The notes: generated by a model not told the origin, from the sequence alone. Shown: positions 16,468 through 25,379, numbered from the stretch's first letter. The stretch is 64,000 bases of DNA from Eudoraea adriatica DSM 19308 (GCF_000382125.1 NZ_KB907554.1:1-64000); one strand, 5' to 3'. Program-made: numbers and translations.

Positions 16468-17247
16468 TCAGATTTTAGAAAACATTTTGTGCATCTTCTC
16501 CTGTTCTTCTTCAGCCAAAACAGGATCTACAAGAATTCTGCCACTATGCTCATCTGTAATTATCTTTTTTCTTGAAGCAATTTCTACCTGAACCTGCGGA
16601 GGTATGGTAAAGAAAGAACCACCTGAGGCACCTCTTTCAATTGGGACTACTGCCAGGCCGTTTTTAACGTTATTTCGAATTCGTTTATAAGCCTGGACCA
16701 ACCTGTCCTCAATTTGCTTTTCAAATTTTTCAGATTTAGCCAAAAGTGCTTTTTCCTCCTTTTCTGTTTCCGCAAGAATGGCATCTAATTCACTTTTCTT
16801 ATGCTTTAAGTGGGCCTCACGCTCTGTAAGTTTTTCTTTGGTCTCACTTATTACTTCCTTTTTTTGCTCTATTTGAACTTTGAACTCCTTGATGTTCTTC
16901 TCAGCCAATTGAATTTCCAATTCCTGAAATTCAACCTCTTTCGCAAGTGAATTGAATTCTCTGCTGTTTCTTACATTTTTTTGTTGATCAGCATATTTTT
17001 TTATCAGTACTTTGGCCTCTTCAATTAAGTTCTTTTTAGCCCCGATTTCATAATTTATAGTTTCTAAATCGGTTTTTAACTTGTCCATCCTTGTTTTTAA
17101 ACCAAGCACCTCGTCTTCAAGATCTTCTACTTCGAGGGGTAATTCACCACGTACATTTCTAATTTCATCAACTCTGGAATCAATTAATTGCAAATCGTAT
17201 AATGCCCTTAATTTTTCCTCCACGGTTGTTTCTACTTTTGTTGCCAT
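16468..17247 (-). CDS. C4-type zinc-ribbon family protein (CT398-like) lacking its cysteines
   Basis: A 259-residue cytosolic protein: a long coiled coil (residues about 10-185) then a C-terminal remnant of a C4 zinc ribbon. The frame is clear: VPIERGASGGSFFTIPPQ, VQVEIASRKKII, then TDEHSGRILVD. In the family, these positions read GxCGGC and CxxCGRIL, so all four zinc ligands are replaced (Ser, Ser, Asp, Ser). The rest of the ribbon, including PPQ and GRIL, is kept. It is read just after the Nif3-like gene with a 2-bp gap, so they form one operon. Relatives are linked to flagella or secretion-like ATPases in chlamydiae and to Nif3 in Bacteroidota by position; the function is not established. 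Confidence 0.88.
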   Translation of the reverse strand: MATKVETTVEEKLRALYDLQLIDSRVDEIRNVRGELPLEVEDLEDEVLGLKTRMDKLKTDLETINYEIGAKKNLIEEAKVLIKKYADQQKNVRNSREFNSLAKEVEFQELEIQLAEKNIKEFKVQIEQKKEVISETKEKLTEREAHLKHKKSELDAILAETEKEEKALLAKSEKFEKQIEDRLVQAYKRIRNNVKNGLAVVPIERGASGGSFFTIPPQVQVEIASRKKIITDEHSGRILVDPVLAEEEQEKMHKMFSKI

Positions 17248-17249
17248 AT

Positions 17250-18344
17250 TTAATAATACTTGATAGGATTTGTAATACTCTCTGATAAAGAGATTGCAAA
17301 ATTAGGCATTTTTTTTGTAAGATAGTCTACCAATAAATTTTTTGTAAACTGCTCAGTTTCATAGTGCCCTATATCTGCGATAAGAATTTTGTTTTCAGCT
17401 TCAAAAAACTGGTGGTATTTTACATCCGAGGTAATAAAAATGTCTGCACCATATTTTTTTGCCGCACCAATAGCGAAAGCCCCACTGCCTCCTAAAACTG
17501 CTACTTTTTGAATTTTTTTACCTAAAAAACCCGAGTGTCTTATGCAGGACACGTTCATTTTGTTTTTTATAAAGGAGAGAAAATGCTTTTCATCCAGAGG
17601 TTTTTCCAGTTCACCTATCATTCCCATACCAATTTGAGAATCAACATTTTCTAAAGTACTTATTTCGTAGGCTACCTCCTCGTATAGATGATTATCAAAT
17701 AAAGCGGATAAAATACTTTTTTCTTTGTTACGAGGAAAAGTAACGTTGATCTGCGTTTCTTTTTCCAAATGCAGTTCCCCTTTATTTCCTTTTACCGGAT
17801 TTGCATTCTTCCCTGCTTTATAGCTGCCCGTTCCTTCTACCGTAAAGCTGCATTCACTATAATTCCCAATACTTCCCGCCCCGGCTTTAAACAGACCATT
17901 TAATAATACATTAGCATGACTTTCAGGCACATATGTAGTTAGCTTTTTTATGGTTCCCTTTTGAGGTATTAAAATTTTGGTTTGTTTTACCCCTAATACA
18001 TCGCATATTTTCGCATTAACACCATCCTTTGCATTATCCAGTGCGGTGTGCAGGCAATATATTGAAATATTATTTTGAATGGCCTTTATGACGGCACGTT
18101 CTATATAATTAGATCCCGTAAGGTTCTTGATTCCCTTAAATAATATGGGATGAAAGCTAATGATAAGATTGCATGATTTGCTTATTGCTTCATCTATAAC
18201 ATTTTCAAGCGAATCAAGGGTAACAAGAATATCCGTAACATTCATGTCCTGATCACCTACCAATAGCCCGACATTATCGAAATCTTCCGCATATTCCAAA
18301 GGGGCCAATTCCTCAAGTATTTCAGCAACATCTTTAACTTTCAT
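17250..18344 (-). CDS. Nif3-like dinuclear metal centre protein (YbgI/GCH I type 2)
   Basis: A 364-residue protein of the NIF3/DUF34 family. Metal-site motifs are visible: FDNVGLLVGD near residue 22, SFHPILFKG near residue 64, TALDNAKDGVN near residue 100, and GHYETEQF near the C-terminus. As in many bacterial members, a PII-like insert domain (residues about 135-235) sits between the two halves, matching the 360-370-residue class. The fold is a toroidal hexamer with two bound metal ions; the biochemical role is unsettled and includes proposed GTP cyclohydrolase or metal-insertion activity. It is first in an operon with the degenerate zinc-ribbon protein. Confidence 0.9.
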   Translation of the reverse strand: MKVKDVAEILEELAPLEYAEDFDNVGLLVGDQDMNVTDILVTLDSLENVIDEAISKSCNLIISFHPILFKGIKNLTGSNYIERAVIKAIQNNISIYCLHTALDNAKDGVNAKICDVLGVKQTKILIPQKGTIKKLTTYVPESHANVLLNGLFKAGAGSIGNYSECSFTVEGTGSYKAGKNANPVKGNKGELHLEKETQINVTFPRNKEKSILSALFDNHLYEEVAYEISTLENVDSQIGMGMIGELEKPLDEKHFLSFIKNKMNVSCIRHSGFLGKKIQKVAVLGGSGAFAIGAAKKYGADIFITSDVKYHQFFEAENKILIADIGHYETEQFTKNLLVDYLTKKMPNFAISLSESITNPIKYY

Positions 18345-18559
18345 ATTTAAAATTTATAACTGTTAAAATAAGATCTATACTTAGATGGGATGCTCTGCAA
18401 GGTCTTTCATGGGATTAAAATAATATACAGATACCTGCAAATCCATGAACATCAACATTAATTTTAATAGGCTTTAAACTAATCAAATTCATAAAAATTT
18501 AATCGTATGTTTTTAGCTATTTGCATGCATCAAAGATAAAATATTATATTTTCGTTGCT

Positions 18560-19567
18560 ATGCAACTGCTAAGAATTCTGGCCTTCCCATTTTCATTGAT
18601 CTATGCCCTGGCGGTATATTTCAGGAATCTGTTGTATGATTCGGGAATTTTAACTTCTGCTACATTAAATACGCCTACTATATGTGTTGGTAACCTAAGT
18701 GTGGGAGGTACCGGTAAAACACCAATGATAGAATGGCTTCTTAATCATTTATCCGGAGGTTCCAGACTTGCAGTTTTGAGCAGAGGTTACAAGAGAAAGT
18801 CAAAAGGGTATGTTCTGGCACAACCAACCAGTACGGCCGAAGAAATTGGAGATGAACCCTTACAGATATATTCTAAATTCCCTGACGTCGGAGTAGCGGT
18901 AGCAACAGACAGGATTGAAGGGATTAAGCAACTTGAAACTACCTTGCATCCGGATCTGATACTTTTAGATGACGCATACCAACATAGAAAAGTAAACCCG
19001 TCATTTTCCATTTTATTGACTTCCTATGGACAGTTATATACCAAGGACTGGTATTTACCCACAGGAAATTTAAGAGACAGTAAAAACGCTTCTAAGCGCG
19101 CAGATTTAATTGTTGTGACCAAGTGCCCGCCCATTCTTGATGATGAAGCAAAATTGAGTATCATAAGGGAGCTAAATCCTGAAATGAATCAGAAGGTATT
19201 ATTCTGTACCCTGGAGTACGACATTAATTTAAAAGGCGCAAAAACGAATTTGTCCATTCTTGCTTTAAAGAAGAAAGAGGTTACTTTGGTTACAGGAATC
19301 GCGAACCCTAAACCATTACTGGAATTTCTAAAAAGCGAAGAAATTCGTTTTGATCATCGAAAGTTCAATGATCATCATTATTTTTCCGGGAAAGAGATCG
19401 ATTTTTTTAACTCCAGACCTTTAGTACTTACAACGGAAAAGGATTATATGCGTTTAAAGAATAAGGTTAACAACCTATACTATATATCTGTCAGGCACCG
19501 ATTTTTGGGAGGAGGTAAGGAGGTAATTCAAAAAAGCCTTGAGGACTTAAGTAACCGATTTCTTTAG
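18560..19567 (+). CDS. lpxK: Tetraacyldisaccharide 4'-kinase
   Basis: A 335-residue inner-membrane-associated kinase of lipid A synthesis that phosphorylates the 4' position of the disaccharide precursor. It has an N-terminal membrane helix (FPFSLIYALAVYF), a Walker A in GNLSVGGTGKTP (residues 44-55), the family signature LSRGYKRK, DEPLQIYSK and LDDAYQHRKV. I use the ATG at 18560; an in-frame TTG at 18521 would add 13 residues before the hydrophobic N-terminus. Its last 21 bp overlap the convergent hybrid-kinase gene. Confidence 0.93.
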   Translation: MQLLRILAFPFSLIYALAVYFRNLLYDSGILTSATLNTPTICVGNLSVGGTGKTPMIEWLLNHLSGGSRLAVLSRGYKRKSKGYVLAQPTSTAEEIGDEPLQIYSKFPDVGVAVATDRIEGIKQLETTLHPDLILLDDAYQHRKVNPSFSILLTSYGQLYTKDWYLPTGNLRDSKNASKRADLIVVTKCPPILDDEAKLSIIRELNPEMNQKVLFCTLEYDINLKGAKTNLSILALKKKEVTLVTGIANPKPLLEFLKSEEIRFDHRKFNDHHYFSGKEIDFFNSRPLVLTTEKDYMRLKNKVNNLYYISVRHRFLGGGKEVIQKSLEDLSNRFL

Positions 19568-21784
19568 TTTGTGTTCAAGGATGTTTTCGCCAATTTTCTG
19601 ATAGAATACCTCCGGTTTAAAAGGTTTGGTAACCACGTCATTACATCCTGCCGCGTAAAAACTTTCCAGGCTGTCATCGAGGGAGATGGCAGTAAGCGCT
19701 ATAATTGGAGTGTCCGTATCAAATTTTCGAATCTGAATGGTTGCTTCAACTCCGCTTATTCCGGGCATATGTATATCCATGAGTATTCCATCATATTGAC
19801 TTGTATTAGCCATTTCTACAGCAGTGTTTCCATTTCCTGCAATCTCACAGCTTATTCCCCTTTTATTCAACATTTTTTTGGTGATAACCTGATTTATTTT
19901 GTTGTCTTCAACAACTAAAACATGCAAGCCATTCAAATCATAGTCTTTTTGGGTTATCTCAAATGGAATTTCATCAATCACACTGTCTTTACTTTTTAGA
20001 TCCAGTTCAAAGAAAAATGAACTACCCTTACCCAAAGTGCTTTCCAGTTGAATTTTACTGTCAAATAGTCCCAGCAGACTCTTAACAATGGTCAGTCCAA
20101 GGCCGGTACCTCCATATTCCCGGTTAATCTGAATTGAGCCCTGTTCAAAACTATCAAAGATGTTCTGTTGTTGTTCATTTGAAATGCCAATTCCATTATC
20201 TTTAACTTCAAAATATATAGTCACCTCTTCTTCCTCCTTTTTCATCAGTTTCGCTATTACATTTACTTCTCCGTTCTTCGTAAATTTTAAAGCATTACCT
20301 ACAAGGTTCATAAAAATTTGAGATAATTTAATCGGGTCACTCATTAAATGTTTGGGAATTTCCTCATCATACTCCAGGATAATTTTTGTGTTATTTTCCT
20401 TGGCACTTTGTTGTAATGAGCTAATAACATCTGCGAGTACTTTTTTCAAATTAAACTCCATGTTTAAAGGCTCTAGTTTGTCTGCGTCTATTTTGTTTAT
20501 TTGCAGTATGTCGTTTATAAAATTAAGCAGATAATCTCCTGAAAATTTCAAAGACTTAAGATGTTCTTTTTGACTTTCACTTGGATTCTCTTCCAATAAC
20601 AAATGGGCCAAACCTGTAACGGCATAAAGTGGAGTTCTCAATTCATGACTCACTGTAGACAGAAAATTAGTTTTAGCTTCCATGGCCTGAACGGCAGCAT
20701 CTCTGGCTGTTTGAAGCTCCCTGTTTTTAGTTTGTAAAAGATCATTGGTCTTTAACTTGATCTGATTGTTCCTAAATAGAGATACTGCTAACAAAGAAAT
20801 AATAGTCAAAAAAGCAGAAGTCAGGATCGCGGTAATTTCAGATCTGTTACGGGATTCATTTAATTCTTCTATTTTGGCGTCCTGGCGTTTAATTTCATCA
20901 GCCATAAATTCAAATTGAATCCTATCAGCTGTTTTGGCCTCGGCCTTAATTTTTTCAATGGTAAAAACAGAATCCTTTAATTTTAACAGATTTCTGTTAT
21001 GTACAAGAGAAAGATTATACCTTTCTCTTTTTTCATACGCCTGTCCCAATAATTCGTTGGCTTCAAATTCCTCTTTGGAGAAGTTGTTAGCCTGAGCAAT
21101 TTCTAATGCCCTGACTCCGTTTTTAATACTCTCTTCATAATCTTGCGTATTAATATATAATTTGGCTAATCCCAGATGTGATTTTGCCATGAGGGATTCT
21201 TTTTCAAATACATCATTGTTTACCACAAGCGAATTGAAATTTAAAGCGGCGCTGTCATATTTTTCTATACTTAGGTAAATATTCGCCTCCAGTAGCAATA
21301 TATTGTTGAGAAGATTTCGGTCATTGGTAAGTTGCCTGGATTCATTGAGCATAAAAATAGCCTGAAAGTTATTGCCGCTATCGTAAAGTAGGATGGATTC
21401 AATGAATTTGTGTACCGCGTGCCCATATGGATATTCCAGTTCGTTCAACAGAACCGTAGCACGATCCCAATAAAAAAGAGTAGTTTCCCTTTTTTCCAGT
21501 TCCATGTAAAGCAAGGCAAATTTGTGATAACAATCTACAAGTGCTTTTTCGTCTTCGGTTTCTTCGGCCAAAGCGGCAGCCTTGTCCAGGGATTCCAGCG
21601 CAAGATTTATTTTGTTTTGGTTTTTGTAGATTCTGGTTTCATTAAAGAAAGTTTCCAGACCATTTACCTGGTTCGTTCGCTCCTGGGCCAGGACAAAAGG
21701 AGCACAAGCCAAGTATATTGCCAGGAGCAATGCCTTGCGAATTATGATATGTTGGAAAATAAATTTCAAATGACTTTTTATCAA
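19547..21784 (-). CDS. TPR-containing hybrid histidine kinase with receiver domain
   Basis: A 745-residue inner-membrane sensor. Order: signal peptide or first membrane segment (to about residue 34), periplasmic TPR-like helical repeats (about 40-275), a short coiled coil, one membrane helix (about 315-335), a cytosolic coiled coil, HisKA with phospho-acceptor His380 in STVSHELRTP, HATPase_c with NLVGNALKFT, DNGIGIS and GGTGLGLTI, and a receiver with Asp670 in LMDIHMPGISG and the TKPF switch lysine. Family members sense unknown signals through the TPR part. No partner DNA-binding regulator is adjacent. The start codon appears to be TTG (no ATG occurs before the signal peptide). It overlaps lpxK at the 3' end. 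Confidence 0.9.
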   Translation of the reverse strand: MIKSHLKFIFQHIIIRKALLLAIYLACAPFVLAQERTNQVNGLETFFNETRIYKNQNKINLALESLDKAAALAEETEDEKALVDCYHKFALLYMELEKRETTLFYWDRATVLLNELEYPYGHAVHKFIESILLYDSGNNFQAIFMLNESRQLTNDRNLLNNILLLEANIYLSIEKYDSAALNFNSLVVNNDVFEKESLMAKSHLGLAKLYINTQDYEESIKNGVRALEIAQANNFSKEEFEANELLGQAYEKRERYNLSLVHNRNLLKLKDSVFTIEKIKAEAKTADRIQFEFMADEIKRQDAKIEELNESRNRSEITAILTSAFLTIISLLAVSLFRNNQIKLKTNDLLQTKNRELQTARDAAVQAMEAKTNFLSTVSHELRTPLYAVTGLAHLLLEENPSESQKEHLKSLKFSGDYLLNFINDILQINKIDADKLEPLNMEFNLKKVLADVISSLQQSAKENNTKIILEYDEEIPKHLMSDPIKLSQIFMNLVGNALKFTKNGEVNVIAKLMKKEEEEVTIYFEVKDNGIGISNEQQQNIFDSFEQGSIQINREYGGTGLGLTIVKSLLGLFDSKIQLESTLGKGSSFFFELDLKSKDSVIDEIPFEITQKDYDLNGLHVLVVEDNKINQVITKKMLNKRGISCEIAGNGNTAVEMANTSQYDGILMDIHMPGISGVEATIQIRKFDTDTPIIALTAISLDDSLESFYAAGCNDVVTKPFKPEVFYQKIGENILEHKLKKSVT

Positions 21785-22128
21785 TCTTTTAAGTTAAGTA
21801 AATACATTAAATATTTTGATGCACTCATCTAACTTTTTGATATTTCGAGAATTATTAAATTTTTTATCAACCTTGCCTTAAAATCAAACGTTTAGGATAG
21901 GCAACTATTGTTTATTTAAGCAGAAACTATAGGTTCTTTCTTATAAAAAGCCCCGTTTTTTAGCTCATTTTGGAAAAATCTTTTAAAAGTATTATTTATT
22001 TGGGGAATAATCACCGCTGTTTTATGTTAAAAAACCACTTCTGAACCTGTGGTTAATGGATGGAAATTCATGACGTAACATTATATCTGCTTTAGAGCCC
22101 TTGAAAAAACAGTGACTTTACAAATATT
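21785..22128. other. Intergenic region downstream of lipA
   Basis: This 344-bp gap lies between the stop of lipA and the start of the hybrid kinase, both on the minus strand. It contains the lipA terminator hairpin at 22033-22054 and presumably the kinase promoter near its left end, though no exact TAnnTTTG box was found there. An isolated GCCCCGTTTTTT run at about 21954 has no pairing arm. No ORF or RNA gene was recognised. Confidence 0.5.
22033..22054 (-). terminator. Probable terminator of lipA
   Basis: AACCAC (22033-22038) pairs with GTGGTT (22049-22054), with a 10-base loop. On the minus strand the hairpin is followed by a run of T. The stem is short, so confidence is moderate. Confidence 0.55.
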
Positions 22129-23004
22129 TTAATTAATATGTTTATGCGCTTTATATGAAGATCTGACCAAAGCTCCGCTTTCGACGTGCCTGAATCCCAA
22201 ATTTTTACCTAATTCCTCATATCTGGAAAATTGTTCGGGCAGGATAAACTCTTTGACCGGCAAGTGCCTTTTAGATGGTTGAAGATATTGCCCTATTGTA
22301 ACCACATCAACGCCGGCTTTTCTGAGGTCTTCCATAGTTTCAATTACCTCAGACTCTCGTTCTCCCAGGCCTAACATAATACCGGATTTGGTGCGTCTGA
22401 CACCATGCTCTTTCAAGTACCTTAAAACGTCTAAGCTACGCTCGTATTTTGCCTGTATCCTCACTTCCCGTGTAAGTCTTTTTACGGTTTCCATATTGTG
22501 AGAAACAACTTCAGGAGCAACACCAACAATGCGATCCAGATGAGTTCCAAGCCCTTGAAAGTCCGGAATAAGGGTTTCCAATGTGGTATTCGGATTCATT
22601 CTCCGGATAGCTTTCACAGTTTCGGACCAGATTATAGAACCCATATCTTTAAGGTCATCGCGATCTACCGAGGTAATTACCGCATGCTTAATTCCCATAA
22701 TCTTTATGGAACGTGCAACTTTCTCTGGTTCTTCCCAATCCACATTCTCGGGCCGGCCGGTTTTAACGCCACAAAAACCACAGGACCTTGTACAAATATT
22801 ACCTAAAATCATAAAAGTGGCAGTCCCCTCACCCCAACATTCACCCATGTTAGGGCAACTTCCTGAAGTACAAATAGTATTTAAGTCGTACTTGTCAACC
22901 AGACTTCTTAGTTGCGTATATTTTTTCCCGGTTGGCAATTTAACCCTTAACCATTTTGGCTTGCCTTTGGGCGGTTGTACATGTGGAATAGATTCAATGC
23001 TCAT
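22129..23004 (-). CDS. lipA: Lipoyl synthase
   Basis: A 291-residue radical-SAM enzyme that inserts two sulfurs into octanoyl-protein to make lipoate. All cluster cysteines are present: the auxiliary [4Fe-4S] set C45, C50 and C56 (CTSGSCPNMGEC) and the radical-SAM set C71, C75 and C78 (CTRSCGFC). NMETVKRL, SGIMLGLGE and QYLQPSKRHLPV follow family order, and the C-terminal RSSYKA serine ligand is visible. It has its own -7 box, so it is probably expressed apart from the sigma gene upstream. lipB is not in the window. Confidence 0.96.
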   Translation of the reverse strand: MSIESIPHVQPPKGKPKWLRVKLPTGKKYTQLRSLVDKYDLNTICTSGSCPNMGECWGEGTATFMILGNICTRSCGFCGVKTGRPENVDWEEPEKVARSIKIMGIKHAVITSVDRDDLKDMGSIIWSETVKAIRRMNPNTTLETLIPDFQGLGTHLDRIVGVAPEVVSHNMETVKRLTREVRIQAKYERSLDVLRYLKEHGVRRTKSGIMLGLGERESEVIETMEDLRKAGVDVVTIGQYLQPSKRHLPVKEFILPEQFSRYEELGKNLGFRHVESGALVRSSYKAHKHIN

Positions 23005-23017
23005 AGAAAAATTTTAG

Positions 23018-23025
23018 CAAATATA
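23018..23025 (-). promoter_or_regulatory. TAnnTTTG -7 box of lipA
   Basis: On the minus strand TATATTTG lies 13 bp upstream of the lipA ATG. A TTTTG lies about 16 bp further upstream, slightly closer than the usual -33 spacing. Confidence 0.55.
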
Positions 23026-23095
23026 CGACCAAATAGAAAAACAAAAGCAATTAGCCAGGGGTTCAACTTTTAGGATAAAATACAAAATGAAAAGA

Positions 23096-23662
23096 CTATC
23101 TATTGCTTTTGATAATTTCAGCTAACAACTTTTTAGCCCTGAGTAATTTTACCTTAACATTATTTACCGGTTCACCTAACTCTTTGGCTATTTCTGAATA
23201 GGTTAGTTCGTTAAAATACCGAAGATTAATGACTTTCTGATAATGGGGCTTTAATTGTTTAATATTTTGAAGAAGTTTGGCAAGATTCTGATCTGTTATT
23301 AATTGATCTTCTGCTGTCGGGGCATCATCAAGAACCTTTTTAATGGCCTCGTTATTTCCGGTGTCTGTGGCATGAAGAACATTCCTTTTTCTTTTTCTTA
23401 TAAGGTCTACATGCAAATTTTTGGAAATGGTGATTAGCCAGGTTTTGAACTCATATGACGGATCATAGGTATCTAATTTATCAAAAGCCCTGGAAAAGGT
23501 TTGTATTGTAATATCCTCGGCATCATTTTCATTTTTGGTCCGTATCAATTGAAAACCATATACATCATTCCAGTATCTGTCAAGTAAACTACTAAAAGCC
23601 ATTTGATTACCTGCTTTAGCCCTTTCAATGGTACTCTGGAGTGTATCGTCAGTTTTATCCAA
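23096..23662 (-). CDS. ECF-type RNA polymerase sigma factor (first locus)
   Basis: A 188-residue sigma-70 family protein with regions 2 and 4 only. Region 2 includes NDAEDITIQTFSRAFDKLD and YEFKTWLITISKNLHVDLIR; region 4 includes YFNELTYSEIAKELGEPVNN and VKVKLLRAKKLL. No anti-sigma factor gene is next to it; a small cysteine-containing membrane protein lies 38 bp upstream and lipA downstream. The target regulon is unknown. It is a different type from the sigma factor at 24743. Confidence 0.92.
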   Translation of the reverse strand: MDKTDDTLQSTIERAKAGNQMAFSSLLDRYWNDVYGFQLIRTKNENDAEDITIQTFSRAFDKLDTYDPSYEFKTWLITISKNLHVDLIRKRKRNVLHATDTGNNEAIKKVLDDAPTAEDQLITDQNLAKLLQNIKQLKPHYQKVINLRYFNELTYSEIAKELGEPVNNVKVKLLRAKKLLAEIIKSNR

Positions 23663-23700
23663 ACCCTGTGTTTTTAAAAAAATCTAAAGGTCACTGTGCG

Positions 23701-23913
23701 CTATAATGACTTAGCAGAAGCCTCTTCTTTTAGGCAATCCTGCTCGTCTGGAAGTTTACCACAAAAACCGCAGGCCTCGCCATTGTTGTTCAGATAAGGA
23801 TTCTGACTGGCGCAGGTACCGGCAAACTTGCCATCTTTTTTAGACCATATTTTAATTGCAATACCTGCAAAAGCAAGCGCCAGAAGGCCTATGGTAAGTA
23901 AAATCAACTTCAT
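23701..23913 (-). CDS. Small single-pass membrane protein with CxxC
   Basis: A 70-residue protein with one N-terminal membrane helix (residues about 2-22) and a short outer or periplasmic domain. It contains a Cys after GKFAGT, then EACGFCG and a later Cys in EQDC, so four cysteines that could bind metal or form disulfides. Homologues are common in flavobacteria as a 'membrane or secreted protein'. It lies just before the ECF sigma gene in the same direction. Whether it senses something for the sigma factor is open. Confidence 0.72.
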   Translation of the reverse strand: MKLILLTIGLLALAFAGIAIKIWSKKDGKFAGTCASQNPYLNNNGEACGFCGKLPDEQDCLKEEASAKSL

Positions 23914-23940
23914 AAAAAGAATTTATGCAAAGATACAAAA

Positions 23941-23965
23941 ATAAAGCCCCTGGAAGGGGCTTTAT
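23941..23965 (-). terminator. Intrinsic terminator of the sigma/anti-sigma operon
   Basis: ATAAAGCCCC (23941-23950) pairs with GGGGCTTTAT (23956-23965), with a 5-base loop. On the minus strand it is followed by a T-rich run. It lies 22 bp after the anti-sigma stop. Confidence 0.85.
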
Positions 23966-23987
23966 ATGATCTATATAAAATTGCTTC

Positions 23988-24746
23988 TCAATAACTGATA
24001 TTGGCTACAATATTCTTAACAGTAGGAGTGTCATTTCCGCCTTGAGGCTCTATAGTAATGTAGCTAACCGCATTTTCTGCATAGGGCAGAGGTCTGAGGT
24101 GATCTTTATCGTCAACACTTTTTATGACTCCCAGATTTACCATTTCCCCATTAACTTCGGCCCACATCTGATAGCATTGGTTGTCCGGTAAATTTGGTAA
24201 ATTCCTTACATTGATATAGGATAGTTTTTTAACAGGATTAATATAGGCAACAGCTTTTAATTCCTTCGCCTTTTTATTTCCATTAACTGCATACTTTTTA
24301 GTTTGAGGATTATTCAGAACAATAAACTGGTTTCTTACATCTTCCAGTTGTTCTTTCATATCCTCTTCTAAAGTTCTGATCCTATTATTTACGATTACAT
24401 TTTCATCCTGTAAATTTTGGTTTTGATTCCAGAAGAAATAAGATGATCCTGCGAAAAGTAAAGCAGCTATACTTGCAGCAACGGCATATCTTTGAAATTT
24501 CCTTCTACCTGTATTCTGTGCTTTTATTCTATTGAGAATTCTGGCTTTAAGGCCTTCCGGAGTTTTAAGGGCATACATCTTTGCAAATGTTTCAAGATTC
24601 TCCTGTAACTCATCATAGGTTTTTCTTACTTCAGGATACATGGCAATATATCGCTCAACTTGCATTGATTCTTCAGGGGTAGTTGTTCCCAGAAGATACT
24701 TTTCCAGCAAATCAGTATCTAAAAATATTCGTATTTTTTCTTTCAT
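23988..24746 (-). CDS. Membrane anti-sigma factor (RskA-like)
   Basis: A 252-residue protein with a cytosolic N-terminal anti-sigma region (LEKYLLGTTTPEESMQVERY, residues about 11-95), one membrane helix (AVAASIAALLFAGSSYFFW, about 107-127), a coiled coil, and a periplasmic RskA-like C-terminal domain with PDNQCYQMWAEVNGEMVNLG. It has no zinc-binding HxxxCxxC. Its ATG overlaps the stop of the upstream sigma gene by 4 bp (ATGA), so they are translationally coupled, and it should hold that sigma factor inactive. The activating signal is unknown. Confidence 0.92.
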   Translation of the reverse strand: MKEKIRIFLDTDLLEKYLLGTTTPEESMQVERYIAMYPEVRKTYDELQENLETFAKMYALKTPEGLKARILNRIKAQNTGRRKFQRYAVAASIAALLFAGSSYFFWNQNQNLQDENVIVNNRIRTLEEDMKEQLEDVRNQFIVLNNPQTKKYAVNGNKKAKELKAVAYINPVKKLSYINVRNLPNLPDNQCYQMWAEVNGEMVNLGVIKSVDDKDHLRPLPYAENAVSYITIEPQGGNDTPTVKNIVANISY

Positions 24747-25309
24747 GATATTAAATTTAAAAGAGGCAAAAGTACCATAGAGTTTCCATAAATCTTTTTG
24801 AGTTCTCTTAATCCTATTTTTAACCTGGATTTGATAGTACCCAACGGAATATTTAATTCGTCACTAGCTTCCTGCTGTGTCATACCCTGAAAAAAAAGGG
24901 CATCCAACACTACGTGATATTTATGTTCTATCTTCTCCAAGTTTTCTTTTACGTCCATAAACTCGGGTCTGATACTTTCTACACCTAGATTATATACGTC
25001 TGAAACATCAATTTGGATTTCTTTATCAGATTTTGTGTTAACGCTGCGCAGCTTATCAATAGCAGTGTTTCTGGTTATCCTGAAGAGCCATGTAAATAAT
25101 TTGGCTTTTGACGAATCATAGGAGTCAGATTTTTTCCAGATCTTCACAAAGCTTTCCTGCAAAACATCCTGCGCCAGTTCTGAATCTCTGACAACCTTAA
25201 ATGCAACCCCAAAGAGTGTGTCACCATAATGCTCATAAAGCAATGAAATAGCCTTTTCATTGCGTTCATGCAACAATTCAACAATATGTTTTTCTAATAG
25301 TGTACTCAT
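24743..25309 (-). CDS. ECF-type RNA polymerase sigma factor (second locus, SigK-like)
   Basis: A 188-residue sigma factor. Region 2 contains ELAQDVLQESFVKIWKKSDS and KLFTWLFRITRNTAIDKLRS; region 4 contains MTQQEASDELNIPLGTIKSR with LKIGLRELKKIY. It is partner to the RskA-like anti-sigma factor downstream (4-bp overlap). SigK/RskA-type pairs in other bacteria respond to redox or envelope stress; that is only an analogy here. The region upstream holds inverted repeats and a plus-strand terminator, described separately. Confidence 0.93.
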   Translation of the reverse strand: MSTLLEKHIVELLHERNEKAISLLYEHYGDTLFGVAFKVVRDSELAQDVLQESFVKIWKKSDSYDSSKAKLFTWLFRITRNTAIDKLRSVNTKSDKEIQIDVSDVYNLGVESIRPEFMDVKENLEKIEHKYHVVLDALFFQGMTQQEASDELNIPLGTIKSRLKIGLRELKKIYGNSMVLLPLLNLIS

Positions 25310-25379
25310 ATAAGTTTAACGACATCAAATAATTAGCCGGGAAAGCATCCAAAATAATATTTTGCGCCGTATATAGTGT

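Noticed and set aside
18345-18559. Short minus-strand frames upstream of the Nif3-like gene
   Set aside because: Two overlapping frames of about 20-25 codons look equally plausible, which argues for chance; there is no ribosome-binding site.
21954-21965. GCCCCGTTTTTT as a terminator
   Set aside because: No complementary GGGGC arm lies upstream within a usable distance, so no hairpin forms.
22583-23017. 144-codon plus-strand ORF
   Set aside because: It is antisense to the cysteine motifs of lipA, which are beyond doubt.
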